NCBI RefSeq assembly: GCF_003073045.1
Contig: NC_037590.1
Coordinates: 22,842,449-22,906,448 of the forward strand
Direction: 5' to 3'
Source: Pomacea canaliculata
Taxonomy: Eukaryota > Mollusca > Gastropoda > Architaenioglossa > Ampullariidae
DNA length: 64,000 nucleotides
The notes beneath the pieces are model-generated. The model was given only the letters and a program-made list of their open reading frames with translations. It had not been told where the DNA came from and made no database searches. A program made the translations under genes and the position numbers. Position 1 is the first letter of the stretch. Each line of letters begins with the position of its first letter. This document shows positions 15,401 through 29,100 of the stretch, in pieces.

Positions 15401-18217
15401 ATATAGACTTGCAAGGATGTAAAGGTTACAACAAAGACAGGAGAAACATACATTGCAAAATATGCTGTGTCTGCTATGCCTCCACCCCTTTTAGGTGAGC
15501 CTGAATATGTTCCCCTAACTTATGCTAGATGAGAATTCATAATAATCATGGACAAATGTTTTATAATGTGCCTGTTTTGTTATCTCAGTTCAAATTTTTA
15601 GAGGTAAGGTGTCAAAGACCATTATTTCTTAACTTTGTCTTGGCCAAGAAAAGTCTTGAGAGATTTTTGGGTAAATTGCGATTTGTTTTTTTCTGAAGGA
15701 ATGTCCAAGCATAAAGGACACATACTTAGTATTTTTGAAAAGGTATTTAGCAACAAACCAGGATGGTTGTTTGTGTGTTACAGACTTCATCACCTTCAGC
15801 CCTTCCCTGCCTGAATTTAAAAGAGAAATGTGCAAAAGAATGACACTTGGCAATTACACCAAAATCATCATTACATACCAAGAGGTAGTTGTGTCGCCAT
15901 AGTTACATGATACTTGAGGAAGCTTTTTTAGAAGTATACCTTAGAATTTTATTTGATTATTTTCTTTTTCACATTTTAAAGCTGAAAGAAAGGATGCTTT
16001 TAACATCATAGGATACAGTCTTGAAGTGTATTCACTCCGTAAATTACACCATAATATTTTGAGCTTGTGTGTGCATTGCCAGTATTGGTATCTATATGTA
16101 GCTAACTCACAATTATCTTCTTTGCCGATTCAGATTTTCCATAGTAAAAGTAACTGTCTTGAAGTATGCTGAGAAGATTTTGAAATATGCATGGTTCATG
16201 GACAATTTGAAAAGCAAATTATTTAGCCTGCTGTCAAGTATATTTGCTGAAGATATGTATAGACTTGAAATTTAAAAGTTAGCTGTGGTGAACTGATGTT
16301 TCTGTTGATATGCAGGCATTCTGGCGCAAAGCAGGTTTCTCAGGTGAGGTTATTACAAATGGAGGGATTACTGCTGTGCCTAACTGCTCTTCGGGTCCAC
16401 TTTGTATAATATATGATGCCTCTCTCTACAATAACAGCCCTGCTCTTCTAGGATTCATTGCTGGTGATGTAAAAGTAGAGTGGACTCAGCAATCAGTGAG
16501 TATTAATACAAATATCAGTCTTTAAATATTACTTATGATAGTTGCTGACACTTGGAATTTTGCCTCTACCCCTGTCAAAGCATAATATTCAGTACTACAG
16601 CTGTTGCTTGTTTCTTAAATTCATTGGGGTTCCCCCCCCCCTCTACAAGGCAAAAATATTTTCCTCAAATTAAATTTTTCTAAGTTGAGAGAGATCTTGT
16701 GTAAGCTATTATTTGTTTATCTAAAACTTTCTCATTTTTTAAAATTTCTTTTGTTAATTTTGTTCAAAGCCAGAGACACGAAAAAGAGCAGTTTTAGATC
16801 AAGCTGCAGATTACTTTGGGAAGGAGGTGTACAGTTACATTGACTACTTTGAGAAGGACTGGAACCAGGAACCATATTCACATGGTGCACCAGTCTGCAT
16901 TATGCCTGTTGGCAGCATGCCCGTCTTTTCAAAAGCCATCCGACAACCCTTTGAAAGGTTCCTTTGATAAACATTTGTGGCATATAGTGTTTAAGAGAAT
17001 AATTATGTTAAGATGTGGTGATATACATATATGTTTCTGGAGATATAAATGGAATAGCTGTTATGCAGGGTCTGTTTGATAATGTCTCCTGTAACTTGCA
17101 GTTAGGTGACCATTATGTTCACACCTGTGAAATTTTTTGAGAGCAAATTTTAAAAAAAAATATTTGTAGTTAAAATGAGAAAAACTATGCATAACAATTT
17201 GTTGCTGTTGTTGTAAGAGTCATCTTCACAATAGCTATCACCTTAGATCAGGGCAAAGTTTTCTTTCTGCGGGCTGGTCACAAAATTCTAAGCTATGTAG
17301 TGGGCCAGTAAAATACCAAAAACCCACACCAGGTGACTGCACAACAAATCTAGTGATAATTGAATGGACAACAAATTAGTATATAATGGCATTCACTTAC
17401 TGAATTTATTGTGTAAAGTGAAGCTGTTTGAATTTGCTCATAATAAAACTTTAAAACCAACCTTTCGTTTAAAGGCAGCCGCCCCCAATACTCCCTAATG
17501 ACTCCAGCAGAGTTATCTTTGTTTTTTGCCTGTGTTACAATGTTACAGACTGCTGACTTCTAACACTGCTGTACTTGATAAACTAAATTTCAATCAAATT
17601 ATCCTAGGCTGAATTAAAAAAAGAAAACAATTGCACTTCACATTTTGGCAGACAGGCAGGTCCAAAGACATCCATGGGATGTACTTTTTCCACTCCTGCC
17701 TTAGACTAATAAAACTGCTGTCACCAATATTACCTAATAAGATTCGTCACTTTCACAGCTGCCCTATTCTTATGCATTAGTGCTGTTCTCATGTTCATCA
17801 TCATTGTCAGCATCATAGTTTGACTAACACGCTATAGTTAATGTGTTTACTTTTTATTACAGTGACTAATGCAAGTTTCTTTTTCTGCAAAAACCTCACA
17901 GGTTGCATTTTGCGGGGACAGAAACAGCTACCTCCTGGTGTGGTTACATGAATGGTGCAGTGCAGGCAGGTTTGAGGGCAGCAGCGGAGGTACTGGAGAA
18001 GCTAAGACCAGAGGTATTAATCAGTGAGGACTATGGTGCACTTCAAGGCTCAACTCTTGCCACCAGGCCGGCACAGGGACTCAGTAAACAGCGGTGGCTG
18101 AAGCAGCCACGCAGAAGTTTCATTGGAGCCTCATTCTTGAAGTGGACCATTGGTTTTGGTATCATGGTTGGCATCTTCATGATGGCAAAGAAAACTAAGT
18201 TCTATAGGTCATTTTGA
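12456..18217 (+). CDS. Monoamine oxidase-like flavoprotein A (no covalent-FAD cysteine)
   Basis: Eleven exons: 12456-12609, 13101-13188, 13709-13883, 14056-14170, 14450-14607, 14983-15072, 15407-15494, 15784-15884, 16316-16495, 16770-16957 and 17902-18217. They give 550 aa with every junction in phase. The N terminus [17 protein letters not shown] is the dinucleotide-binding fold, followed by DRVGGR and WDIGGQWVG. The C-terminal [19 protein letters not shown] is the FAD-binding end. A hydrophobic segment at about 524-541 followed by lysines is a tail anchor like that placing MAO in the outer mitochondrial membrane. Lys316 (NYTKII) matches the flavin-site lysine of MAO. Where MAO has covalent cysteine (SGGCY), this protein has HGAP, with Ala423; the nearest cysteine is three residues on. 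FAD is therefore expected to bind without the thioether. The substrate is unknown. The start ATG follows the transposon end directly. Confidence 0.88.
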
Positions 18218-18708
18218 TTTTGATGTTTAAAATACTGACAGGGGCAGTATGATGGTTAAACCATAGACGTCAAACGAAGTGTAGTATGCTTATGGAATAT
18301 TGACTACGTTTCTGTTTTTAAAATAATTTTTAAAAATGCTTCCCTTAGTCTGGTGTAAGCTCTTTTGAGACGGTTTTTCAATTTTTTGATTTTTAACGCC
18401 TTTATTTTACTTATTGAGGACATATTGTAATGGAAGATAATTTGTAGGTGAAGTGAATGCATGCATCATCGTTTTACATTTGTGATCTATTTATTTATGA
18501 TTTATATTTAACTGATTTAATGTTACAAGCAAGCATGTACATTCTATATTTTAAAAATAATTATAAAAATTCCCCTCTTCCTTCCCAAGTCTGATGTAAA
18601 CTCTATTGGGACACTTTATCAGTTTTGCAATTTTTGACCTTTTGATGCTTGTTTTTGTATTATTTTATTGTTGTAAAAAAATTTAATAATTAATCTTTCA
18701 AAACAGAG

Positions 18709-18714
18709 AATAAA
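18709..18714 (+). other. Poly(A) signal candidate for MAO-like A
   Basis: AATAAA about 490 bp after the stop. A second copy lies at 19035-19040. Either could end the transcript. Confidence 0.4.
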
Positions 18715-19356
18715 ATAACACTCTGAATGGATTTTTTAAAAATGCCAAAGTGTTCAGCATAGTTTTTTTTCCCCAATGGTGTTCCACACTATGATTCATG
18801 ACAATAAGTTATTGGTCATTTTTTTTTCTTGTAGAACAAAATTTATAGCTCTTATGTTTGGAGAGATGATCAGGTATAAGGTGGCACATGATTCATATGC
18901 ACTGCAAAAATATAGAATTGGATCAAAATAACAAAAATAAAAGCTGTTGTCTTCTGTTGGAACTAAAATACAAACCATTTTCTCATTGCACAAATGTTTG
19001 CATTTAACATGGAGAACTTGTAATGGACACATTAAATAAAATTACATGCTTTGAGATATAGTTGAAGTGTTTAATCATTTCAATCATCACACTCTCTGGT
19101 ACATGCTTGTCTGAGTTATAGAGGACTATCATCTAAGTCAGTCTCTTTAATCCTTTAGTGCTGACATCCTTCTTGTACTGACATTCCTCCTTCTCTGCTT
19201 TTTTTCCACACTGGGTCTACATTCAAAGCTCTCAAGTCTGGCCTCAGAATTCAACTTTTCACCAATTACTTTCATAACTTACATTAATACTTCCCCATCT
19301 TTATCCATATTTAACCAAGAAGTCATCCATATACTGTTAGCTAGAGTCTAGCTGTT

Positions 19357-19399
19357 TTGAGGCACTATGCTTCTCAAGGAGTACCAAGGTCTAACTACC
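19357..19399 (+). mobile_element. Ultra-short 3' end of a LINE, 43 bp, with target duplication
   Basis: The insert contains ACTATGCTTCTCAAGGAGTA, which matches the 3' terminus of the LINE family seen at 45646-46162, 41726-42128 and 50494-50835. It is flanked by the 10-bp direct repeat TCTAGCTGTT (19347-19356 and 19400-19409), as expected from target-primed reverse transcription that stopped almost at once. Confidence 0.65.
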
Positions 19400-19611
19400 T
19401 CTAGCTGTTGGGTTTATAGCCTCTAGGCCTACATGCACCTCCTTAATATTGTTTATACCTAAGTTTAGCTTTAGGGCTGTTTCAGCCCAGTCGATGGGGA
19501 CGATAAAAATATTTTCCTTTAACCATTTTTGAAAATATTAAATCTGTTATTTTGTGCCACCTGAAGTGTAATTGTGCTGAAACTATTTTCTAATTGGGGT
19601 TGGAAAATAGG

Positions 19612-19816
19612 TGACATTCTCCTATCTAGATACTAAAATAGTATTTGCTACACAAAAAAACTGCAAACAATTGTGAATATATTTTAGTAGTCTCACGAGA
19701 TGCCAGCTATTAAAGAAAGTTGACATTCTTCTAAGATAATACAAAGTATTTGCTACAGAAAATTGCAAACAATATATTTTAGTAGTCTCACAGGATGCCA
19801 GCTATTAAAGAAAGTT
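19612..19816 (+). repeat. Two-unit tandem duplication upstream of MAO-like B
   Basis: Units of about 109 and 96 bp (19612-19720 and 19721-19816) share TGACATTCT, GTATTTGCTACA, GCAAACAA, TTTTAGTAGTCTCAC and GATGCCAGCTATTAAAGAAA in the same order. The second unit ends about 360 bp before the MAO-like B start codon. The high identity suggests a recent local duplication. Confidence 0.8.
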
Positions 19817-20173
19817 TTATCGGTGTCTTTTCGCCCATCATTTGTGCAAATAAACGCAGTCTTAATTACCAAAGACAACAGTTGTTATTTGTTATTGCTA
19901 ATAGGAATAACTACTTCGCAAACTTCCAGATCCTGGGTCTGCAATTTGCGGGTCGCGCGGGTTTTGTTGTGGGTGGGACAGAAACAACTGACAGGGGCGT
20001 TAACTTTGAGTGATGACGTGATACCTTTCACGAGACCTCGCCAAGGTCGTGTCATGACCCCGTACGTGGATGCCTCTGAGCCGAAGGAAAACTTGCACAA
20101 AGAGTGAAAAAAACTGACATCCTTTGATGCTGCTTCGGAGGAAAAAAAAAGCGGGATGGGTGACTGACTGGTT

Positions 20174-23100
20174 ATGGTGACAAAACCAGAAATCATGGAG
20201 ACATACGATTGTGATGTATTGGTGATAGGCGCTGGGTTGTCGGGCCTATCATGCGCTTTGTATCTAACGGAGAAAGACAGAGGCTTGAAGTTGATGGTAT
20301 TGGAAGCAAAAGGTGACCGAACATCTTCATGATTACTGTTTTTTTTTAATTAGCACATGTGGGTGTAAAATAAGCTATCTCAGTTTTTTTCTCCTGTGTC
20401 ATTCCAGATTGAGGTGTGTTTTTGTCTCCCCTTTGGATAGTACATAAAAGCTTTTGGGAGCATCTGTACATTCTGTCATAAATCAACACTGTTGCGTTTG
20501 CATGTGTATGTTTTTGTCAGTGTTTCACACGCAATACATCGAGAGAACATTAAAAGTCATCGTTCAGGTCCAAATACACATTCTTCCCCATTCACCTCTT
20601 TTTTTTCCTTTCACAATATGTTATAGTCTAAAGTCTGCATTGCATCATGATGGTGGTGATACCATGACGATTGATAATAATGAAGTTTGAGTAAATGAAT
20701 TAATCAGCTCTGATATGATTGTATCTAAAGTATATATTTACTGGTAGTTTAAAAATTCTATAGGGCATGTTTAAAATGTGCATATGCTTAATCACATTCT
20801 CCCATGCATACCCCCATCCCTCACCATTCACACAGTTACATGTTCAAACATTTCCAAGTTACCTCCTGCACTGTGTAGTTTATGTAGTAAAATGGTATGA
20901 AGATAATAAAATAGATATATGTTTGTAACATTAATGCTCATGAAGCATGAGATTGAAAGAGCTGTATGAACAGCAAGAAGCATAATGTGGAAATTTGTGA
21001 TTGCTTTAAGTAAATGTGTCACCATCTATTTGTTTATAACACCTTTACAAAGTCTTTTGTAGCACTCTTTGTATGTAATGAAATTCATCATTCATTCAAA
21101 ATTTAAACACTATATGTTCCCAGTTCATGTCCAGTATAGCATTTATTACCTTAAGAAAAATTCTCAACTTACACTAGCTTGCATAGCCTTGACAACAGGA
21201 AAATGTTTACCCTCTAACAGCAAAAACGGAATGAAACTGTTGAAAGATATTCTTTTAAATATGCTACTGCATGGATGCTGACATGTCTCTTTGTTTGCTG
21301 TCTGCTTTACTGATAGCAGTACTGTTTAAGGAACAGAATATCTTGTGGCAAAAGCTGCTTTGAAAGACTGATATAATTGTTTGAGCTGTTATGTTTACAA
21401 CTCTTCATAATAACACTTTTACACTTGCACGCATGTATTGCTAACAGATGTAGTGGTATTTTAAGTTAAATTTTAACTTAAATCATGTTGAGACTGGGTT
21501 GACCTAGAATGCAGCAGGCAGCAGATGTTTTTTTTTCTCTTTATTTTCAGGCATAGATCTTTAGTACTTTGACAGTGGAGTTAAAGTTCCAACTACTAAC
21601 ACTGCTTTGTGAAAGGATATAAACACTAGACTTTTGTTCATAGTTAGTGCACAGCAATGAAGTAATACAAATAACTTATATATATGTACAGATTAATTGA
21701 TATTTTGTAGTTAATATTTATTTAAATGAAAGCTGCTGAATTGTTAGTTGTGTTGTTCTTCCAAGTCCTCATTTAATACAATTTTAACAAAGCAGATGTA
21801 CTTGGAGAAAATCATTCTTTGGTTATTTTTGTTTCCCTGTTTACAGATAGAATTGGAGGACGTATACTTACTCAACAGCTAACAGCTGCTGATGGCACCA
21901 AGGATTTCTGGGACTTGGGAGGAGAATGGGTTGGAAGGTATGTTTACCGACAGTGAGATAATACATGATGGATATAAACTGAATGATTGTACATAGATAT
22001 GTGTATGATAAATTTCATTTTAGAAAATGGAGTAAATCTCACTAAACAAAAGAATAGTGATCAGACTTAATCCCAAAGAAAGTATACCACATTCCTGAAA
22101 TGTTTCATGGCTCTTTACCACCTTCCACAAACCCACAACCAAATCTCCCATTCTCTCCAAGTCAACAATATTACCATTCCTGTTTCTGAATTTGCTAAGA
22201 ACCTGGATATTGTATTCAACAACTCTTTGTCCGTTCATCAATTTTTATCCCATGCTGCTAAGTCACACTATTATCATCTAGCCTTGGTGATTGTATTATC
22301 CATATTTTTCAGCATGTTCAAAGCAATACCCATCTAATTTTCTGTAAGAATAAAGCTGATCACACCACTACTCTCTTTTCTGCACTCCACTGGCCCCCAA
22401 TTTCAAAACACACTAAGTCAATGTTTTTCTCTCAATGACTCTATCCCCATCTACCTGTCCAAGTTTCTCCATATTTACACACTGCCTTGTTCTCTTGCTT
22501 CACTTCTGCCCCTCTCAGGCTTTGCATTCCTCAGATCAAACATCTTACATTTAGTCCACATTCTTTTTTGTCTGTCTCTAGTCCTCTTACCATAAATGAA
22601 TTGCCACTCCATGTTTGCTGGAACCCTGGTTTCTCTTCTTTCAAAGTCTCTGAGCTAACTTTCTCTCCTCCCATAGTGTTTGCTTGTGTGTATGTGTAGG
22701 TAGACATGTAGGTATTCATGATACCTTATTATGAATCCCATCTTCTCTTCCTCCAAAAATAAGTAGTTTTATTCAAATACAAGATATCTTAACCTATAAT
22801 CAATTTATTTTCTTTTATTGACAAATTAGTACCTAATCTACAGGAAGACTCATTAAAAAACAGTAATAGTGTAATAATGTACTGGTCAGCATCAATATCT
22901 GATGTTAGGCTAGTCCTCTTTGCTTTATGCAAGTATTTAAGACAAAAGAGGTATATCCTACTGATGTAGATGTTCTTTATATGCATATGCAGGCCTCAGA
23001 TACACTTACGATACTTGCTGCATAAATTTGAGCTGGATACCTTCAACCCAACAAAACCTACAGGAAGCATTGTAATAAACTCTGCTCCACAACTTCCATG

Positions 23101-26100
23101 GCAGGCACGACTTGACATAGCTCAGTTCACATGGAAGGTAAAGTACATTTTAGGAAATTCTAGTAACCATAAATATCTCTATAGGAATCGGTCCTAGTGA
23201 AAATAAAGTAGAATCATCATGATCTCTTCACTTATCCCCTATCCCAAGAGTGGTAGTTATGGGCCCCTCTACCTTTACAATACCTATACCTTGTCTATGG
23301 ATACACATTCTTGGGATTTCTTTGGGCCAGACTTTCAATGGGAGGAAGGGCACTGCTTGTATTCTGGAGGTCTGTACTAGTTTGTGCATAGATATTTTTG
23401 CTGTATGTCTTTTTCATAGCTACTCTGAAGAATTGATACCCTATTATGTTGCATGTGTGCATGTGAGAGAACAGTTTAGACTGATAAAAAGATTGAAAAG
23501 GTGTGTTGGATAGAGAAAGCAACCATTGTTAACAGAGTTGTAAAAACAATTTACAGAGTGGGAATATTAGGGTGGACTTATTTTAGAACTTCTGATTTTA
23601 GCTTCAACGAATGCGGAAAAGACTAGCATGGATGGATCTGCAAAGTTCTGTTGAGGCTGTCACGTGGGATGGGGTTACGTTTGAGTCATTTTGTAAACAA
23701 AATCTTTGGACACAAGGTATGTATTTTTGCAAAATGTGATATAGTGTACATAGAAAAATAGCTCTTCGTATGCAAATGTGGCATAGTAGAAAGTTTTCAC
23801 CCCAGTTGGTATGATAGTCCTGTGGCACAATGGTTAGCACCTGTTACCAATACAGTTAAGGTTGGCTGTCCTGGGTTCAGCTCTCGTCTTGGGCACATTG
23901 CTCTTTCTCTGCATGTGGCATCTTTTTACAGGCCTGGCTGCCTTGCCATGATCTAGCTTTAGTTGCTGGTTTGGTCTAAAACACCAACCCTAACCCCTAC
24001 ACCGCAGATGGCTGTCCGAGTATATACAAAATTGCCATTCATATTGAGGCACTTTACAATCACAAAGGAGTTGAGGAGTGTGGAAAAGTGTGGCTGCTGT
24101 AGAATGATAATAATAAAAATTAACACAGCTCAATTCCATATCAACATATACATCATCATTTTTGCTTTTTTTCTCATGGTTAGATAGTTGAATGGTGATC
24201 AAGAACCCCTCACAATCATTTGCTTTCTTTGGGAGTTTTTTTTTAAAAAAGGAAGTTAATAGAACCGCATGTAGGAAAAACTTAACTTGGAAGGAGGATA
24301 AGAGTTTATGTGTATGTTGTGTGTGTAAGCTGAAGTGAAGAAGAATAATTTCAAACCTTCTGCTCAGTCAAGTAGGTAAAGTCATTGTTAAAATTTTCAA
24401 ATAATTTTGATGATATGCAAAGACTAAGCTACTCTGTAGAACGTTGTTCAATTATGACCACTAGTTACCTGTTTTCATTTTCATCTTAGTGTGTTTTTTT
24501 CCCACACAGCATCTTTCCTTTGTGTAGCTCATTATGTAAGTCCATAGTTACTGACCCCAGTCAGAAATACAACCAACCAGTAATGCAATCAGTTCTAGCA
24601 GAGTTAAATGTCATTCTACAATGCATAAGATCAATGAATTTTATTGCACTAAATAATTTTTAGGACTAGAGTCAATGCCAGTTGCTGATGGAGAACTGAA
24701 GTAGGTTGTTTTTGTGCACGTTTATACATTAGGATTGGTAATATTTTGAGTCATTTTATGCTTTTCTGCAGTTACTATCCTCTATACATTGCTAATAAAA
24801 GGGGCAGGTCAAGACTATTAAAAGTGCACATTTATTGATTAATAATGAGATTAAAACCAGATTAACCTTTAGCATTAAAACAAACTGATCATCTGCTGTA
24901 AACATAAACCAGCATAAGATGCGGAGTTTATTTCTTATCCAGAAGGATTATGACCTTCATTTGCATGCCACATGATACGCAGATATAAAGTACAAAATCT
25001 ACCATGGTTTCTACCAAAATCTACCATATCAGTGGGGTACAAATTATTTTCTTTCAGATGCCAAAGATCTTATTGAAGCAGCAACACGCTGCATGTTTGG
25101 ACTTGCTACCTCAGAGATGACACTTCTCTACTTCCTCATGTATGTGCAGTCAGCAGGGGGCATTGAGGTCTTCAGCAGGCCTGAGGAGTTCAGTGGCAGA
25201 GAGTGTAGAGTAAAGGCAAGTTGCCATTGTCCCTAATGTTGTTTCACTAGCTTCAATCCAGTTGGCATGCTAAATTCAAACAGATATTTATTTTGGTGGC
25301 TGGTTTGATAATTTTTTTTTTTTTGAGATAAATCCTACCAAGCAGTTTTTATTCAGTGTTTTTCGTTTTCTTTCTGATGTAGTTATTCAATTTTTGTGTC
25401 GTCTACTCTAGCTTCCATAATTAAGGTCTTAATTAAGTGTACTAAAAGTTGTTTCCTCTGGATTTTTTGTCTTCTTCTAGCATGTGTGATTGTCATAAGG
25501 GTACTGTTCTTCAAAGTTATATTGGATGAGAGATGCCAGCTTTCTTATCTGGTTTTTTTGGTTTGTTTTCATATTTCTGTTTAAGTACATGAAACATCTC
25601 CTTAACAGTATCATTATGTACATCATTCAGATACTCGGGACCACATGAAATTTAAACATTTTTAAAAGTCACAAAAAAGAACTAACAGTGATAAAAGAAC
25701 AAATGAAAGCTGTAATAAGTTCAAGCTATGCAGAAATGAACTGTTCTAACCTTGTTCCTTCCTGTCAAGGCATTTTCTCTCTTAAAGAAATTAGATATCT
25801 TCAATGGCTTTTCAAAAATTTTATTTTTTGGACACATAGTTACACCAAAAGCATGTCAATCTTGTATAGTAACAGATTTCCATCATTTTATTTTGGAACT
25901 AGGTGATTATACAAGACACAGATTTCTTTGTTTCCCTCTTCGTAGGTTTTATAATTTCATGAGTTGGTAAAAGTCAATGGGTTTACATTCCTATCATGGT
26001 GGCAAGTTAAGCAAGCTTTGTAATCCTGGTGAGATGATGAATTTAGTGGTGGTGGAAAGAGATGGTGATTTTTGCACCCTTCAGTGTTGAAATCAGTCTC

Positions 26101-29100
26101 TGCAGAATGTGAAATATTCCTGGTTATGTAACAACTCTGCTGTGGATTTTGGAATTTTGGGGGACTTCCATGTCACTCTCACTTATCATTTTCATTAGCT
26201 ATGTGCTGACCCACAATTTATTTGTGTTTCTCTGCAGGTGGATCTGAGTCACTAAAGTCTCATTCTCCAGAATTGTATGCTTCTTTTGGGACTAAACTTA
26301 TTTCTAAGACTTCTAATGCTTCTTTCACGTTAAGCAGCTTGCATGATCTAGACACCTCTTTTTTGCAAAAAGAGAAAGAGATATTTGGAAAATCTATACA
26401 TTCCCATTAACTATCCTCCTGTTTACTAGTTAAAGGACTGAATTCAGAATTGTTCAGGTAAAGATATGACAGTGTTTTGGCTCCTTTGCACACATTGCAC
26501 TTTTGCAAAATAAGGTATGGAGGTGGCAGGTGTATGCAGTGTTCTCTGTCAGTGTATTACATTGACTGTTGATCTGCATGAAACATAATCTTTTTTTGTG
26601 AATTATTTTGGTTCATCATTTTATGTGTTATATCTGTGTAAAACAGTGAAGTCTGCTTAATTATTGATATTGTTTTCTCATGTTATGGTTTTAGGGTGGC
26701 GTCCAGCAACTAGCTACGCACATGGTTCAGAAGATAGGAAAAAAGCATGTTAAACTGAATCAAGTAGTGACACATATTATACAGGTGAGAGTTTTCATTT
26801 GAAATTGAAACCAAGTAATGATATATGCAGGTGGGATAGGCATACTAAAATTATATAAAACACTCAATAGTAAATCAGTGAGGTTGAATTTTGATTTTTA
26901 TTATTCTGAAAAACATAATTTTGTTTCAAAGAAAGAAGTTGAACCAAAAACTGTATGCTTATTCAACTGCTCTTTGCAGATGGATGATCGTGTACGAGTG
27001 GTAACAGCTGGACGCCTCCAGGTGACCTGTCAAAGAGCAGTAATAGCTATCCCTCCACACCATGCAGGTTTGTTTTCATTTGAAGTGCAACCAAAATTTC
27101 TAGATTAACTGTTTAGTCTATTTAACATTATGTAAATCATTTATTAAGAATAACAAGAATTAAAGTTTGTTTATTGGCCAAATGACATTGCACTTGGAAT
27201 ATGACTTGATGATGAAAGAGACAGAAGAAAAGAATAATCAGGCCTATATACATCCGCACATGCTGCCTTTTTTCCGTGCTTGCTCCCTCTTCCACACTCC
27301 CTTTCCATCAGACACACACACACTGCCCATGCTGACGAGACATGACCCACAGGTCACAGAGTCAACCAAAACACAGGCTTTAATGACGCTTGGTCACCCA
27401 TAGGCATTGTACATGACCCTCACAGACTGCATAAAAGGATACATTCTGCTAACATGTTCATGATATGAGCTATGGCAGAGTTGAGGAAGGAGATTGCTTC
27501 AGCAAAGAAACTATATCTCAAACAGGAAGTTCTGGCCTGAACGAGTCTATACCAGATACCAGAGGGCATGAGACAGAACAGGCCTTCGGTGGGTGGGAAG
27601 CATCTGCCACAATCTTTGGTGCCTTGCACAGACTGTGCTGGGCATAGCTTGTGGGGTAATTCACATCCAATACATTGGCTAGCTGCATGCACCACCCGGT
27701 CGAGTAGGACTTTCTGCCATACCAGATAGTGACAGAGAATGTCAGTACACTTTCGATCACCGCTTAGTAAAACTGGACCAGAATGTCCCATCTTGTGCCA
27801 GATTTCTTTAGATGACAGAATGTAAATGCATTACTGGTCCTTTTTGATAGTGGAAACAACATTGACTTCCCAGTTCAGATCAATGGAGATAATGGAATCC
27901 AGAAATATAAAGTGGTTGACCGGCTTGTTGGCCTCACTGTTGAGAGAGGCTCAACAGGACCTTTGTTTCTATGGATATCAACTCTTTGGTTTTAGAAACA
28001 TTGAGCTGCAGACTATGATAGCTGTACCAAGCTACCAGATGATCGACTTCTTGGTGGTACACAGACTCATTGGCAAATTTCACCATCTATAAGCTGAGAC
28101 ACAGTTGTTGGTGAAAAGGCAGAACAGGAATGGAGAGAGGATGTAACCTTGTAATGATCTTGTTAGAGAGGTGATCATTCACTCTTACTCTTTGGGGATG
28201 ATGCTTTAAGGAAATCAAGAAAGTCAATGGAAGCACATTGACCAGGAGAGACTAAACTCTGAGAGCTTTTCAAAGAGTTTCTGCAGAATGATGGTGTTGA
28301 ATGAAGAGCTGTAGGCTACAAAGAGGAGGTGAGCATAGTAGCGAGGGGATTCAAGATGCTAGAGCATACACCTTTCTTGTACTTTCTGTATATCATGAAT
28401 GCATTCATGCACAGAAAAAGCTTTCCATAAATTTATTTAGTTTCATCCATGAGCTAGCTTCATTCTTATTCTTTTTTCAGCTGCTATAAATGTGATGCCA
28501 TCACTACCATCCACTAAACTAGCTTTGCTGAAAAGTGTTCCACTGGCATTTTTAGTGAAGTTTGCAGTTACTTTTGATGAGGTATGCTTTTGTCGTGCAT
28601 CTATGGCAGTGAAATTGTATACACCATTGAAAGGAAGATTTATCTGATTGAGAGATGATAGTTTGCAAAATGAATTTGATCATTTTTTTAAATGGCTAAT
28701 CAGATAAATAAGCCATCTTAAAATTTTCTTTTATTGAATCATCATTTTTACAAGAGTTCTTGGTTGTCTTGATTCTCACAATAGTTTTATGTGTGAGATG
28801 GTGAGGGGTGTGTCTGTGCCTATGCATGCACACATCTCCTTTTATGTTTCATGTTTTAGATCCCATCATTGTTTTGCATATTGAATTTTGTAATTACTGA
28901 TATCTGGTGCAGGCATTTTGGGGATCTGAGAGTGGAGGAACCATGTACTATGGCTTCCAGTCTGTCCTGGAAGATGAAAACCGTGGACCGGTGGGCATTG
29001 TTTATGATGCAACGTCTGCAAGAGGGAATCCTGCACTTGCTGGCTTTATATCATCACCTGAAGGCTTTGAGAATGATGTAGGCATGCCTACATACAACAT

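Larger units (their letters stand above)
18218..20173. other. 3' UTR of MAO-like A, spacer and 5' region of MAO-like B
   Basis: No coding exon is seen. It contains the poly(A) signals, a very short LINE insert (19357-19399), a two-unit tandem repeat (19612-19816) and the presumed promoter of MAO-like B. Confidence 0.6.

Noticed and set aside
17250-17536. Possible third hAT element starting CAGGGCAAAG and ending near TTTTTTGCCTG
   Set aside because: The ends resemble each other weakly and the 8-bp flanks (CCTTAGAT and TGTTACAA) do not match.
19763-20107. Open frame before MAO-like B containing FAGRAGFVVGGTETT
   Set aside because: It briefly resembles the MAO FAGTETA motif but lacks the surrounding domain and overlaps the tandem repeat. 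Treated as chance.
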